Of a stretch of 64,000 bases of DNA, positions 24,566-34,444 are shown piece by piece. How positions within the stretch are numbered: position 1 is the stretch's first letter; the number at the start of each line of letters is the position of its first letter. The notes beneath the pieces were generated by a model. The model saw nothing but the letters and a program-made list of their open reading frames with translations, did not search any database and had not been told where the DNA came from. The stretch lies in assembly GCF_003464595.1 (NCBI RefSeq), contig NZ_QRZF01000004.1:1-64000 (forward strand), written 5' to 3'. The position numbers and the translations under genes were made by a program. The stretch is from Bacteroides intestinalis. GTDB taxonomy: Bacteria > Bacteroidota > Bacteroidia > Bacteroidales > Bacteroidaceae.

Positions 24566-26965
24566 TTACTTCACATTAATCTTTACTGTCTTAACACCAT
24601 GGTATGAACTCTTTGCCCGCAAAGTTATAATACCGGATGAATTTTGCTTAGACCTAATCCAGACAGCACCACATCCACCATTCTCAGACAAATCAAAGGG
24701 ATTATCACCTACTATCTCCCCAGGTCCATCAATACAAAACTCCACCAATCCATCGCCATACGGTCTAAGTGAACCATATTTATCAGTAATTCCAAATACC
24801 ACTCTGGTTGCATCAATACCATCACCAGCTATTTCATCATCATCTGCTTGCAACAAGAAATCATTCCATTTGACATCTGAAGAATAACGCTTTTCTATTA
24901 CTTTCATTCCTTTAATATAGCCTTCTAAACGCAACTCTCCGGGCTTAACATCTCCATCAAACTCAAGGTCAACAAAAAAGGGAGGATACTTGACATTAGG
25001 CAGTTTTGAATTATCCGGATTCAGAGTTGCATAAAGCCCGCCATCAATATATAATCTTAATTGTTCACAATTAGAGAAAATGACAGCTTCCTTACCTGGT
25101 CCATTCGGTGACTTTTCAGAAAAGCTCCAATAGAAGTTAGGTTCCAAAGTAACTCTCTCTTTCGGGTTACATTGCGCCAGATAGAAAGAAGCACCCAGTT
25201 TAGGAATACGGAACACATCAGCAATACCAGGTGTTTTAACTGTTTTGAATGCATTAATCAAACTTCCATAATCAAAAGCACACCACGCTACAACGCCACT
25301 ATTACGCTTTGTAGCTGCTGACTTACTGTGCGCCTCAGCATGCCTAAGCGCTTGCGATTCCAATGTTTCCAAATCCACCTGCCGACTATAATAGCAATTA
25401 AAATCTTTAAGTGCTGCATAATTGAATTGCCCTACTGCTTCAGCCAACATATACGGATAACCTGGTGTAGGCTCATGAATACCCACACTGCCATCAGGAT
25501 CTGCATGATAATCATCATAAGCAAACACATCTTGACTCCAGTCTTTTTCCCATGTCTTTCGTGTACCAGAGGTCATTGAACCGGAAGTAGGACGAGTATC
25601 ATCTAATTTACTGGCAAGAGCACGTGTCTCTTTATACAATTCAATATCACTTTTAGATTCGTTGACGCGTGTTCCCCAAATAATGATTGATGGATGGTTT
25701 CTATCTCTGATAATCATTTCTTCCACATCGCGTACAAGCAATTTTTTCCATTCTTTATCTCCGATATATCCCCAGCCTGGAATTTCATCCCAAACCAATA
25801 ATCCGAGTTCATCACAAGCATCTAAAAATGCTTCTGTTTGCGGATAGTGAGAACAGCGAACTATGTTACAATTATAATCATTTTTCAGTATCTCCGCATC
25901 TCTACGCATAACTCTATCAGGCATGGCATATCCCACATAAGGATATAGCTCATGTCTATTCAAACCAAACAGTTGAAGTCTTTTTCCATTTAGATAAAAC
26001 CCATCCAATTTGAATTCAGCAGAGCGAAATCCAATTCTTGTTTTGCTACTATGTACCGCTTTTCCATTGTCATGCAAAGTAACAAATACATCATACAATT
26101 TAGGATTATCAATATCCCACAATATTATATTACTGAGATTAGAGAGAGTTACAGATGTTTCTACATTCCCCTTCTTTACATTGATATCTTTTGTTCCTTC
26201 TGAAATAACACGCCCCTTATCTTCCAATCTTACTTTCAATGTTAACCGACTCCTTACAGACTTCACTGCATCAAGCATACACAATACATTCATTTTTCGC
26301 GAGGACTTTAGAACTTCTTCTGTTTTACAGAAAACATTCTTAATATAAGTTTGAGGAACTATTTTCAGATATACCGAACGATGAATGCCTCCCGGTTCCA
26401 AATAATCGATACGTTTGGGCCCCATTGATGCACCTTGAGGCGGAACATTGCTCCATCTTGAATCAACCGCAACTGTCAAAATATTCTCCTCCTTCACCAA
26501 AGAAGTAATATCATACTCAAAGGGAAGATATCCGCCTAAATGGGTTTTCAACTTATGACCATTAATACAAGGAGTCGCCCCAACCATAACTCCATCAAAA
26601 TGAAGAATCACTCGTGAACCATTTTCAATTTGTGGTAATGAAAAATGCTTGCGATATCCATATACTTTCTGCCAAGAGTCCACATTCCAGTTTTGCCAAG
26701 ACAATTCGCTAACACAATGCGGTATAGTAATTTTCTCAAAATTAGAATCATCAAAATTAGAGTCGAAATACTCTGTTTGAAATTCACCGCCAAACAGCCA
26801 ATCTTGATTCAATGAAATTGTACACGACTTCTTTGTAGAAATATTATCAGCATAACTATTTATCGAAAACAAATACAAAGAGATAACGAACAAGCCATAT
26901 ATACAGTTACGTAATTGATGTAATAGCCCTTTGTCTATATATGGTTTTCTAAAGTTTATTCTCAT
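24566..26965 (-). CDS. Glycoside hydrolase family 2 enzyme
   Basis: This 799-residue exported enzyme hydrolyses a beta-glycoside. After a signal region with a long basic N-terminus (residues 1 to about 39) come the GH2 jelly-roll (IPHCVSELSWQNWNVDSWQ, DYLEPGGIHRSVYL), an Ig-like domain, and the TIM barrel. FGLNRHELYPYVGYAMPDRV and NIVRCSHYPQTEAFLDACDELGLLVWDEIPGW are typical of the barrel. The expected acid/base is Glu436 in IIIWGTRVNES, and the nucleophile is Glu509 in MLAEAVGQ. A C-terminal Ig-like domain ends the protein. Beta-galactosidase, beta-glucuronidase and beta-mannosidase activities all exist in GH2 and cannot be separated here. It lies between the GH79-like and DUF5054 genes with gaps under 30 bases. 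Confidence 0.92.
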   Translation of the reverse strand: MRINFRKPYIDKGLLHQLRNCIYGLFVISLYLFSINSYADNISTKKSCTISLNQDWLFGGEFQTEYFDSNFDDSNFEKITIPHCVSELSWQNWNVDSWQKVYGYRKHFSLPQIENGSRVILHFDGVMVGATPCINGHKLKTHLGGYLPFEYDITSLVKEENILTVAVDSRWSNVPPQGASMGPKRIDYLEPGGIHRSVYLKIVPQTYIKNVFCKTEEVLKSSRKMNVLCMLDAVKSVRSRLTLKVRLEDKGRVISEGTKDINVKKGNVETSVTLSNLSNIILWDIDNPKLYDVFVTLHDNGKAVHSSKTRIGFRSAEFKLDGFYLNGKRLQLFGLNRHELYPYVGYAMPDRVMRRDAEILKNDYNCNIVRCSHYPQTEAFLDACDELGLLVWDEIPGWGYIGDKEWKKLLVRDVEEMIIRDRNHPSIIIWGTRVNESKSDIELYKETRALASKLDDTRPTSGSMTSGTRKTWEKDWSQDVFAYDDYHADPDGSVGIHEPTPGYPYMLAEAVGQFNYAALKDFNCYYSRQVDLETLESQALRHAEAHSKSAATKRNSGVVAWCAFDYGSLINAFKTVKTPGIADVFRIPKLGASFYLAQCNPKERVTLEPNFYWSFSEKSPNGPGKEAVIFSNCEQLRLYIDGGLYATLNPDNSKLPNVKYPPFFVDLEFDGDVKPGELRLEGYIKGMKVIEKRYSSDVKWNDFLLQADDDEIAGDGIDATRVVFGITDKYGSLRPYGDGLVEFCIDGPGEIVGDNPFDLSENGGCGAVWIRSKQNSSGIITLRAKSSYHGVKTVKINVK

Positions 26966-26987
26966 ATAATTATTAGTAATTAAAAGA

Positions 26988-28487
26988 TTACTTCATTGAT
27001 ATTTTTACAATTAGTGCAGAAGTTGCATTAACTTCAAATGTCATATTACCGACACTATGCGAATCCCATTTTCCATTCCAATCTTCAGAATTGCTAATTG
27101 CAACACCCCCCAAAGTGACTTTCCTTGATGCCGGATTATTTTCAGGCGAAGTCAACGTTAAAGTTTCAATTTTCTGTACTGTTGCACCCAGATTAATTGT
27201 AACCTTTGCTTTTTCAGCATTACTCCCATACTCTTTATTAATCATTGTGACATAAATATCTTTACCATTTCTTACTGCATAAGCTGTTACATTCAAAGCC
27301 TCATTTTTATCCACAGCTATCGGCTGAATCCGTCCGTTTCCACTTAGATTGAAAGCTGCAATGCCATATCCTACTGGGTTTACCAATAAATCTCCCGTCA
27401 CATCATTCATTGTAATAGGTGCATTCAACACCCATTGTTTATTATGGAAGTTTACACCTACACATTTATGTTCAGACCACCAATGCATATAATCCAATGC
27501 AAATAGTGCTGTCGCAAAACAATTACTTCCACCATCACATCCGCTACTAAAGCTATTAGACTCTGCCAGACGATAAGAGAAACCTTCATCAAGAATCGGT
27601 TTCAACGTCGCATTATACAAAGTAGGATATTCATTATCAACCCACGATGAAGAAAGCATTTTATTTATCATTTGTTTGGAAGTAAGTCCCAATGCTACCA
27701 CATCCTGACCAACATAATTATGCTGCGACAATTTTGAAATAAGCCCGGTACTCTTCAAATCCTTTGCAAAATTTACAGTCCAGGACGAACCATTGTAGTC
27801 AGTATCCTTTGCACCTGTAACCGGATAGTTAGAACCGGTATTCGGGCCCGTGAATTTAGCTCCAGGTATTACTTCTGTTATTGCTTCTGCAAATTTTTTC
27901 CATTTATCACGATAAGTAGGATAATCTGTGATTTCCGGATCCTCTTTATGATAGGAATTCCAATCAGGCTCATTTCCCACAGAAAAACAATCAATGTATT
28001 CTTTGTATTTTCCCCAGATATATTTCGCAAGTTCTACATTATGTGCCATATCCCCATTCAGCAGACGAAAAGAATAGACTATTTTCACACCACTCTTTTT
28101 TGCAAAGGAAAACAGCTCATCAATATCTTTATAAGTGGGCTCTGTCTGATTTATATCTACCGAGCCACCTCCTACTCTTAAATGCTTCAATCCTAAATTT
28201 TTAAAAATTTGTAAAGTTTGTACATTGTCTCCACTAAAGAAATAACCGTTATAATGTGCATTATTTATTCTAACACTACCTGTTTCAACACTTAATCCAC
28301 TGAAATCCTCAGGAATCAAATCACCTGTTAAAGCAGTATTGATATTTATCTCCATTTCAGAAGTAGAGTCGTCATTATTATTGCCCTCACCTCCTTGATT
28401 GTTATCCGAATTACTACATGCAAACATGGGTAGCATGCAAAATAAGATAATGGACAGCAATTTCTTAAAAGAATTTATTTTCATCAT
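26988..28487 (-). CDS. GH79-like surface or periplasmic lipoprotein
   Basis: This 499-residue lipoprotein (LFCMLPMFACS, lipidated Cys24, then a Gly/Asn/Asp-rich tether) should be held on the outer membrane. The catalytic (beta/alpha)8 domain resembles GH79 (clan GH-A): LRVGGGSVDI near residue 103, the acid/base in SVGNEPDW (Glu173), and the nucleophile in YRLAESNSF (Glu309). A C-terminal beta domain follows. GH79 members act on beta-glucuronides, such as those of heparanase substrates and arabinogalactan. The exact substrate here is unknown. It lies directly downstream of susD, where surface glycan-binding proteins or surface enzymes are usually encoded. Confidence 0.8.
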   Translation of the reverse strand: MMKINSFKKLLSIILFCMLPMFACSNSDNNQGGEGNNNDDSTSEMEININTALTGDLIPEDFSGLSVETGSVRINNAHYNGYFFSGDNVQTLQIFKNLGLKHLRVGGGSVDINQTEPTYKDIDELFSFAKKSGVKIVYSFRLLNGDMAHNVELAKYIWGKYKEYIDCFSVGNEPDWNSYHKEDPEITDYPTYRDKWKKFAEAITEVIPGAKFTGPNTGSNYPVTGAKDTDYNGSSWTVNFAKDLKSTGLISKLSQHNYVGQDVVALGLTSKQMINKMLSSSWVDNEYPTLYNATLKPILDEGFSYRLAESNSFSSGCDGGSNCFATALFALDYMHWWSEHKCVGVNFHNKQWVLNAPITMNDVTGDLLVNPVGYGIAAFNLSGNGRIQPIAVDKNEALNVTAYAVRNGKDIYVTMINKEYGSNAEKAKVTINLGATVQKIETLTLTSPENNPASRKVTLGGVAISNSEDWNGKWDSHSVGNMTFEVNATSALIVKISMK

Positions 28488-28542
28488 TTTATCTATTAAG
28501 GGTTTATATTTTATTGATATTTATTTTGCCTATGCGCTATCT

Positions 28543-30042
28543 TTAATATCCAGGATTTTGGACAATCAATGGATTAATTTGTATTTCCGACATAGGAATA
28601 GGCATCAATTCGCTTTTTCCTACAACAAAATTTTCAGCGCCTCCATCTCCGTGTTCTTCAAATACTTCTTTGATATTCTTCGTACCTAAAATATTACCAT
28701 TCCATCTTAATAAGTCAAAATAACGATTCATTTCGCACGCTAACTCTATCACTCTTTGATGTTCAATTTCAACTAACAAATCATTTTCTGATATATTCGT
28801 TGGTAAATCTGATAGTTCAGCACGATTACGAACCATATTTACATAAGGTATGGCTTCATCCAGTCTATTCAATCTACATAAGCATTCTGCCTGTAGCAAC
28901 AAAATATCAGAATAGCGCAATAATCGTTGATTTTTGCCGGAATTATTTTTAATTTTATCATTAAGCACTTCCCATTCAGCATATTTGCCAAATCCTAAAG
29001 CTTTTGAATTTTTACCAAACCAGCTTTCATAAGATTTACCATAATATTTCATCTTCGTATTAGGGAATATGATTGTGGTATATAACCTAGGATCATATTC
29101 ACCATCAACGGTTAACTCTTTTTTCATTTCACTAAAGAGCCAATCTGTAGGCCAATACATATACCAGCCTCCCACTTTTGACATAGCTTCTCGTTTATTA
29201 TCGCTTGTGGACAAATCTTTTCCATCTACTTTAGCATTCGAGAACGGAATCTCCAATAATATTTCCTTATTAAAGTCTTTCGATTCCAAGAATACCTCTT
29301 GAAATGTAGGCATCAGACTATAAGTCTTAGATTGTACAATTTGTTCAAGCGCATCTGATGCTTTTTGCCATTGCTTTTGAAACATTCTCACCTTAGCCAG
29401 ATAACCTAAAGCAGCCCCACGCGTAGCACGTCCTAAATCACTGGCCGGATAAATAGCAGGCAAAGCTAAAGATGCATCTTCAAAATCTTTTGCTATCTGT
29501 TCCAAAACTAACTCGGGATTAGCCTGAGGCTGGTTATATTCATCCTTTGATTCAATAATATCAATTATAAGTGGAATATTTTTAAATTCCATATACAACG
29601 TAAAATAGAAATATCCACGCAAGAATTTCGCTTCTCCAATATAGCGTTCTTTCAGAGTTTCGTCCATATTAATTCTCGGCACATAGTGAATTACCTGATT
29701 GGCATAATAAATACCCTTGAAATTCTGATTCCATGCTGTAGAACAAGTAGTGTTCGCATCTGAAAGCAAGAAAGTATCAAATTGCGAATAATTTGCATTG
29801 GAAGCTGTACCTTGTACATCATCACCACGCCATGCCATCGGAATAAATCTATGAAAGTATTGATCTCTAAAAGAGGAATACACAGCCGTCAGATTTGCTT
29901 TCGCATCTTCCGCCGTCTGCCAAAAACTATCTTTTGTAAGGGCATTAGGGTTATCCTGATCTAACAGGGATAAACTACAACTGCTCATAGAAAATAATGC
30001 AGAAACCAGTAGCACTGCCATTTTTATATTATTCTTTTTCAT
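28543..30042 (-). CDS. SusD-like glycan-binding lipoprotein
   Basis: This RagB/SusD family lipoprotein of about 499 residues caps the SusC channel and binds the incoming glycan on the cell surface. The lipoprotein signal reads VSALFSMSSC. The body shows TPR-like helices with FWQTAEDAKANLTAVY, the RAEAKFLR-like YIGEAKFLRGYFYFTLYMEF, RATRGAALGYLAKVRMFQKQW and the C-terminal RLLRYSDILLLQAECLCRLN, all SusD marks. The frame opens at an ATG at 30057; the ATG at 30042 (MKKNNIKMAVLL) gives a more usual signal peptide and is used here. It follows susC by about 60 bases. Confidence 0.95.
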   Translation of the reverse strand: MKKNNIKMAVLLVSALFSMSSCSLSLLDQDNPNALTKDSFWQTAEDAKANLTAVYSSFRDQYFHRFIPMAWRGDDVQGTASNANYSQFDTFLLSDANTTCSTAWNQNFKGIYYANQVIHYVPRINMDETLKERYIGEAKFLRGYFYFTLYMEFKNIPLIIDIIESKDEYNQPQANPELVLEQIAKDFEDASLALPAIYPASDLGRATRGAALGYLAKVRMFQKQWQKASDALEQIVQSKTYSLMPTFQEVFLESKDFNKEILLEIPFSNAKVDGKDLSTSDNKREAMSKVGGWYMYWPTDWLFSEMKKELTVDGEYDPRLYTTIIFPNTKMKYYGKSYESWFGKNSKALGFGKYAEWEVLNDKIKNNSGKNQRLLRYSDILLLQAECLCRLNRLDEAIPYVNMVRNRAELSDLPTNISENDLLVEIEHQRVIELACEMNRYFDLLRWNGNILGTKNIKEVFEEHGDGGAENFVVGKSELMPIPMSEIQINPLIVQNPGY

Positions 30043-30105
30043 ATCTGTAAATTTCATATAGTCTATACTAAATTATATTGTTTCTCCGATTAAACCGTTT
30101 CCTCA

Positions 30106-33100
30106 TTAAAAGCGGAGAGTAAAACCACAAGTTACATTTTTCGCAAGCGGATAGATACTCTGATCAAGGCCTGCATTCAACAATCCACTAGATGTATAGC
30201 TCGGATCGTAGCCATCATACCCTGTTATAGTAAAAAGATTATTAGCACTTAGATATACTCTCAATGAATTCAGTCCTATCTTTTTAATCAACCCAGTCGG
30301 GAAAGTATATCCCACCTGGAGTGTTTTCACTCTCAAATAAGAAGCATCACTCAAAAAACGGGTTGAAGGATCGGTATTATGGTTCGGATCGGTCAAAATC
30401 AATCGAGGAATATTAGTATTTGTATTTTCCGGAGTCCAAGCATTAAGTAAATCTTTACTCAAATTGAAGTCGGTTGTACTGTTGTGTAAACGGTGCGTGT
30501 TAGCATCGAACATCTTATTACCATAAGTTCCTTGCAAAAATATAGTGAAATCAAAATCTTTATAACTGCCCGAGAAGTTAAGGCCATAAGAAAAATCAGG
30601 GAAAGGACTTCCGCTAAAAATTGCATCGGAACCATTTATAACTCCATCTTTATTAGCATCTAAATACTTAATATCACCAGGTGTAGCATTAGGCTGAATT
30701 AGTTTACCTTCTTCATCTTTATAATTATCAATTTCCTCTTGCGATTGGAAAATTCCCAATGAATGTTTCAAAAAGAACGAACCAATAGGATAATCTTCAC
30801 GAGCGCCTGTAATAGATTGATTGGAACTATTAAGTTTATCACCATATAAAGTTTCTCCGGTCGTACCCATCTTCAATACTTTATTGCTGACTGTTGACAA
30901 GTTAGCCGATATATTGTATTGGAAATCGTGTGAAGATGAAGAATGGTAAGAAGCATTAAATTCAAAACCTTTATTACGCATCTTGCCCGTGTTAGTTATA
31001 GGAGAGCCACCGCCAATTGAAGGAGCAATAGGAACACCCATCAATAACTTATCTGTCTTATTATAAAAATAATTGGCTGTCAATGATATACAATCAAGAA
31101 GATTAGCATCAAAACCTATGTTAGTACTCTTTGTTCTTTCCCATTGTATGTTGGTATCTGTATAGCCATTAATTGAAGCACCTCTAATAAAATCAGAACC
31201 ATTTCCAAACAGATATCCTAAGTTAGTGGCATATCCGCCGGTAGCGATATATGCATAGTTACCTCCGGGTTGATTTCCCAAAACGCCATAACTTGCACGG
31301 ATTTTCAAATCATTTACAACGGAACGAATAGATTCAAAGAAAGATTCCGAACTAACTCTCCAAGCTACTGAAAATGAAGGGAAAGTACCCCATCTATTAT
31401 TCTTCGCAAAACGAGAAGAACCGTCCCGACGCACATTAGCAGTCAGATAGTACTTACTCTTATAGTTATATAAGAATCTTGCAAGTACAGAAATCATATC
31501 CCACTCTCCGGCACCGCCGGTAGCATTAATACCATATTTTGTAGAAGCATCAATTACTTTAATCCAATTATTAGGAAATCCTTCGGCCGAACCGCCTAGA
31601 TTTCTTGACTTATCTCTTTCGAATGTATAACCCAAAAGAGCGTCAAATGAATGACCTGCAACCACTTTCTTATACATCAAAGTATTTTCTACAATCAAAT
31701 GAGCGGTTTCAGAACGAGTTTCACTCAATGTAGCACGTTCTTTTTGCACATTGGTCGACATATAATATGAAGGAGTATAACTATAGCTATGTCCCCACCA
31801 ATTCTTATAGCCAACATTGATTTTATAATTGAAATCTTTGAGGAAATTCACTTGCGCATAAACATCAAAATTTAGATTAGCATTGATATTATGATTATCC
31901 ACCAATTTAGCCATGCCATATACATTGGTTCCTTGATTGGCTATTTCTGACGGTACACCACCGAAACCGCACTCGTTCTCTGAATCATACAAAGGAATGA
32001 TAGGTTGTGCCACCAATAGCCCTTGTATTAACCAATCGGGAACTGAATTTTTCTTGAATTTAGTGAAGCCGATATTCTCACCAAAAGTAAACGCTCCCTT
32101 CTTCTGCTGTCCCGCATAACTTAAAACGAACTTTTGATATTTTGAAGTTACAGCAATACCTTGTTGGTCAATAAATGAGCCAGACAATCGATAAGTTGAG
32201 TTGTCATTACCACCTGAAATACTTAAATAAGTATTGATAAGAGGAGCAGCAGCATAAAATTCATCTTGAAAATCAGTACCCTTACCCAATGAAGCTGGGT
32301 CGGACAAACAATCATAAATCGGCTTACCAGCAGCTTGTCGAGCAGCATTATTAAGAATGGCATATTCTTCAGCATTTGCAATATCCATTTTCTTTCCTGG
32401 CATCTGCATAGTAAGCGAAGTATTGAATTCTACATTGACTTTTCCGGCTTTTCCCTTTTTGGTTGTTACGATAATTACTCCATTGGCGGCTCTTGAACCA
32501 TAAATTGCTGCTGAGGCGGCATCTTTCAAAACCTGCAATGATTCAATATCACCAGAGTTAACATCATTCAAATTTCCCGGAGCTCCATCAATTATAACCA
32601 ACGGTTCGCTATCAGAAAATGAACTGATACCACGGATTCTAATATTAACACCAGCACCCGGAGCACCTGATGAAGTCGTAACACTGACACCCGGAGTTGT
32701 TCCCTCCAACGCATTGGCAACATTCGGTAAAACTGAGCCAGCCTTCACTTGATTTACATCTACAACTGAAATAGAACTGCTCAAATCACTTTTCTTTTGT
32801 TGGCCATATCCAACAACAATAACTTCTTCTAAGTTCTGAGAGTCTTCCTCCAATGTCACCATCATCTGATTTTTAGCCTTAATTACTTGTGGCTTATAAC
32901 CAATATACGAAAACAACAATGATGAAGAAGCTGATACATTAATCGTAAAATTTCCATCAATATCCGTCACTGTTCCCGCAACCGTTTCATTAGCATTTTT
33001 TACCTGCACTGTAACACCAATCAATGGTTCACCCTTCAAATCGACTACCCTTCCCTTACAAACCGTATTTCTATCTTGCTGGAGAGAATAAACGGCATCT

Positions 33101-33231
33101 TCCGAAACAACAGCCTTAGCATTAACAAACGGAACAGCCATAAGACCTGTTGTTAAAGCAAAAAACAAAGACAAAACTCTATCTACGAAAAAATGGTTTC
33201 GCATAGAAAGATTAAACTTAAAATTTTTCAT
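30106..33231 (-). CDS. SusC-like TonB-dependent glycan transporter
   Basis: This 1041-residue outer-membrane protein has a signal peptide. A CarboxypepD_reg-like domain (CKGRVVDLKGEPLIGVTVQV to MMVTLEED) follows, then the SusC plug start LEEVIVVGYGQQKKSDLSSS, and then a 22-strand barrel. It ends in an aromatic-terminated strand (NVTCGFTLRF). Also visible is the SusC signature in DIESLQVLKDAASAAIYGSRAANGVIIVTTKKG. It imports oligosaccharides with energy from TonB and pairs with the SusD protein encoded next. It is 21 bases downstream of the MFS gene and appears to be in the same transcript, an unusual position since susC is often first in its operon. Confidence 0.96.
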   Translation of the reverse strand: MKNFKFNLSMRNHFFVDRVLSLFFALTTGLMAVPFVNAKAVVSEDAVYSLQQDRNTVCKGRVVDLKGEPLIGVTVQVKNANETVAGTVTDIDGNFTINVSASSSLLFSYIGYKPQVIKAKNQMMVTLEEDSQNLEEVIVVGYGQQKKSDLSSSISVVDVNQVKAGSVLPNVANALEGTTPGVSVTTSSGAPGAGVNIRIRGISSFSDSEPLVIIDGAPGNLNDVNSGDIESLQVLKDAASAAIYGSRAANGVIIVTTKKGKAGKVNVEFNTSLTMQMPGKKMDIANAEEYAILNNAARQAAGKPIYDCLSDPASLGKGTDFQDEFYAAAPLINTYLSISGGNDNSTYRLSGSFIDQQGIAVTSKYQKFVLSYAGQQKKGAFTFGENIGFTKFKKNSVPDWLIQGLLVAQPIIPLYDSENECGFGGVPSEIANQGTNVYGMAKLVDNHNINANLNFDVYAQVNFLKDFNYKINVGYKNWWGHSYSYTPSYYMSTNVQKERATLSETRSETAHLIVENTLMYKKVVAGHSFDALLGYTFERDKSRNLGGSAEGFPNNWIKVIDASTKYGINATGGAGEWDMISVLARFLYNYKSKYYLTANVRRDGSSRFAKNNRWGTFPSFSVAWRVSSESFFESIRSVVNDLKIRASYGVLGNQPGGNYAYIATGGYATNLGYLFGNGSDFIRGASINGYTDTNIQWERTKSTNIGFDANLLDCISLTANYFYNKTDKLLMGVPIAPSIGGGSPITNTGKMRNKGFEFNASYHSSSSHDFQYNISANLSTVSNKVLKMGTTGETLYGDKLNSSNQSITGAREDYPIGSFFLKHSLGIFQSQEEIDNYKDEEGKLIQPNATPGDIKYLDANKDGVINGSDAIFSGSPFPDFSYGLNFSGSYKDFDFTIFLQGTYGNKMFDANTHRLHNSTTDFNLSKDLLNAWTPENTNTNIPRLILTDPNHNTDPSTRFLSDASYLRVKTLQVGYTFPTGLIKKIGLNSLRVYLSANNLFTITGYDGYDPSYTSSGLLNAGLDQSIYPLAKNVTCGFTLRF

Positions 33232-33252
33232 TATGTATTAGTTTTAAAAATA

Positions 33253-34404
33253 TTATTTAATAGTGAATGCACAATATGTAAGGTACGCGACACAAAGAAA
33301 CACAATAAAAACTCCTGCCGTTATTCCAATGTTAGCGATAGAGAAGCCAATAGCTGGTGTCACAATTCCTCCTCCTGCAATTGCAGTTATCAGCAAACCT
33401 GAAATTTGATTTGCCTTATCCGGCCTTTTTTTCAAGGCTACAGAATAAATTATCGGGAATACAGAGGAAGCAAAAAAGCCGACAGCTCCAATAAGAACCA
33501 AGTCCATCACATCCGAAACTATAAATATCAACAAAAGCAAAGACACACCACACGCTACAATATTAACCTTAAAATATTTTATTTCATCAACCTTCGCCAA
33601 CATGAAGGCTCCCAACAAAGCACCTATCGTTCTACACAAGAAATACACTTGAGGAGCAAATTTGACTTGTGCTTCCGTCCAGCCAAATCGGATAGTCATA
33701 AGCTTAGAACTTATATAATTAGTAGCCACATCTACACCTACAATAAAGAAAATACCCAAGAACAGTAGTAGAATCATCTTATTACTTAATAGCGAAAAAG
33801 TATCCTTCACTGAAATACGATCTTCTATTCTATCTTCCCTTGGTATTGGTGTAAACATCAGCCATACGGCAGACAATAAAGTAATAGCACCCAATATCGG
33901 AAAGCAATAATACCACTTATCCTCACTAAAGCGTGACACTGTAAACAATACTATTTCAGGACCAAGAAGAGATGAAATGGCTTTTACAACTTGTCCTGCC
34001 GTGAGGCTGCTAGTCAACATGTTGCCACTTCTTATAACATTGTTCAATAACGGATTCAACGAGACTTGCAATATAGCATTACCGATTCCAAGTAAAGCAT
34101 AGGCAGTAACACTAGTCATACTGTTATAAGAGAAAAGCGGCAAAAACATACCAACTATGGTTATCGCCATACTTAAAAGGACTGTGTTTTTCCGTCCCCA
34201 TTGATTCATTTTATTTCCTATTGGAATTCCAAGAAATAGAAACCAAATAAAAACCATTGACGGAACAAATCCTGTCAATGCCGGAGACCAGCCAAACATA
34301 CGTTGCACGTAATCCGATGATATTCCAACTATATCACAAAAGCCCATTACGAAGAACCCTAAAAGCACCGGTAATGACAATAATAATGATTTTTGATTTT
34401 TCAT
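33253..34404 (-). CDS. MFS sugar transporter (FucP/NagP-like)
   Basis: This 383-residue inner-membrane protein has about 12 transmembrane helices. VLLGFFVMGFCDIVGISSDYVQRMFGW at the start and GIPIGNKMNQWGRKNTVLLSMA (loop 2-3) fit the FucP/glucose-galactose-type MFS sugar symporters found in Bacteroides utilization loci. It should carry the released monosaccharide from periplasm to cytoplasm, where the ROK kinase would phosphorylate it. Lying between the kinase and susC in one transcript strongly supports that role. The exact sugar is not readable from the sequence; mannose would fit the downstream isomerase. Confidence 0.88.
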   Translation of the reverse strand: MKNQKSLLLSLPVLLGFFVMGFCDIVGISSDYVQRMFGWSPALTGFVPSMVFIWFLFLGIPIGNKMNQWGRKNTVLLSMAITIVGMFLPLFSYNSMTSVTAYALLGIGNAILQVSLNPLLNNVIRSGNMLTSSLTAGQVVKAISSLLGPEIVLFTVSRFSEDKWYYCFPILGAITLLSAVWLMFTPIPREDRIEDRISVKDTFSLLSNKMILLLFLGIFFIVGVDVATNYISSKLMTIRFGWTEAQVKFAPQVYFLCRTIGALLGAFMLAKVDEIKYFKVNIVACGVSLLLLIFIVSDVMDLVLIGAVGFFASSVFPIIYSVALKKRPDKANQISGLLITAIAGGGIVTPAIGFSIANIGITAGVFIVFLCVAYLTYCAFTIK

Positions 34405-34444
34405 ATGTTGAATATAATATAGTATAATCTAAACATGATTTAAT

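Noticed and set aside
33232..33252. Separate promoter for susC within the glycan operon
   Set aside because: The gap is only 21 bases with no TAnnTTTG box; read-through from the upstream genes is simpler.
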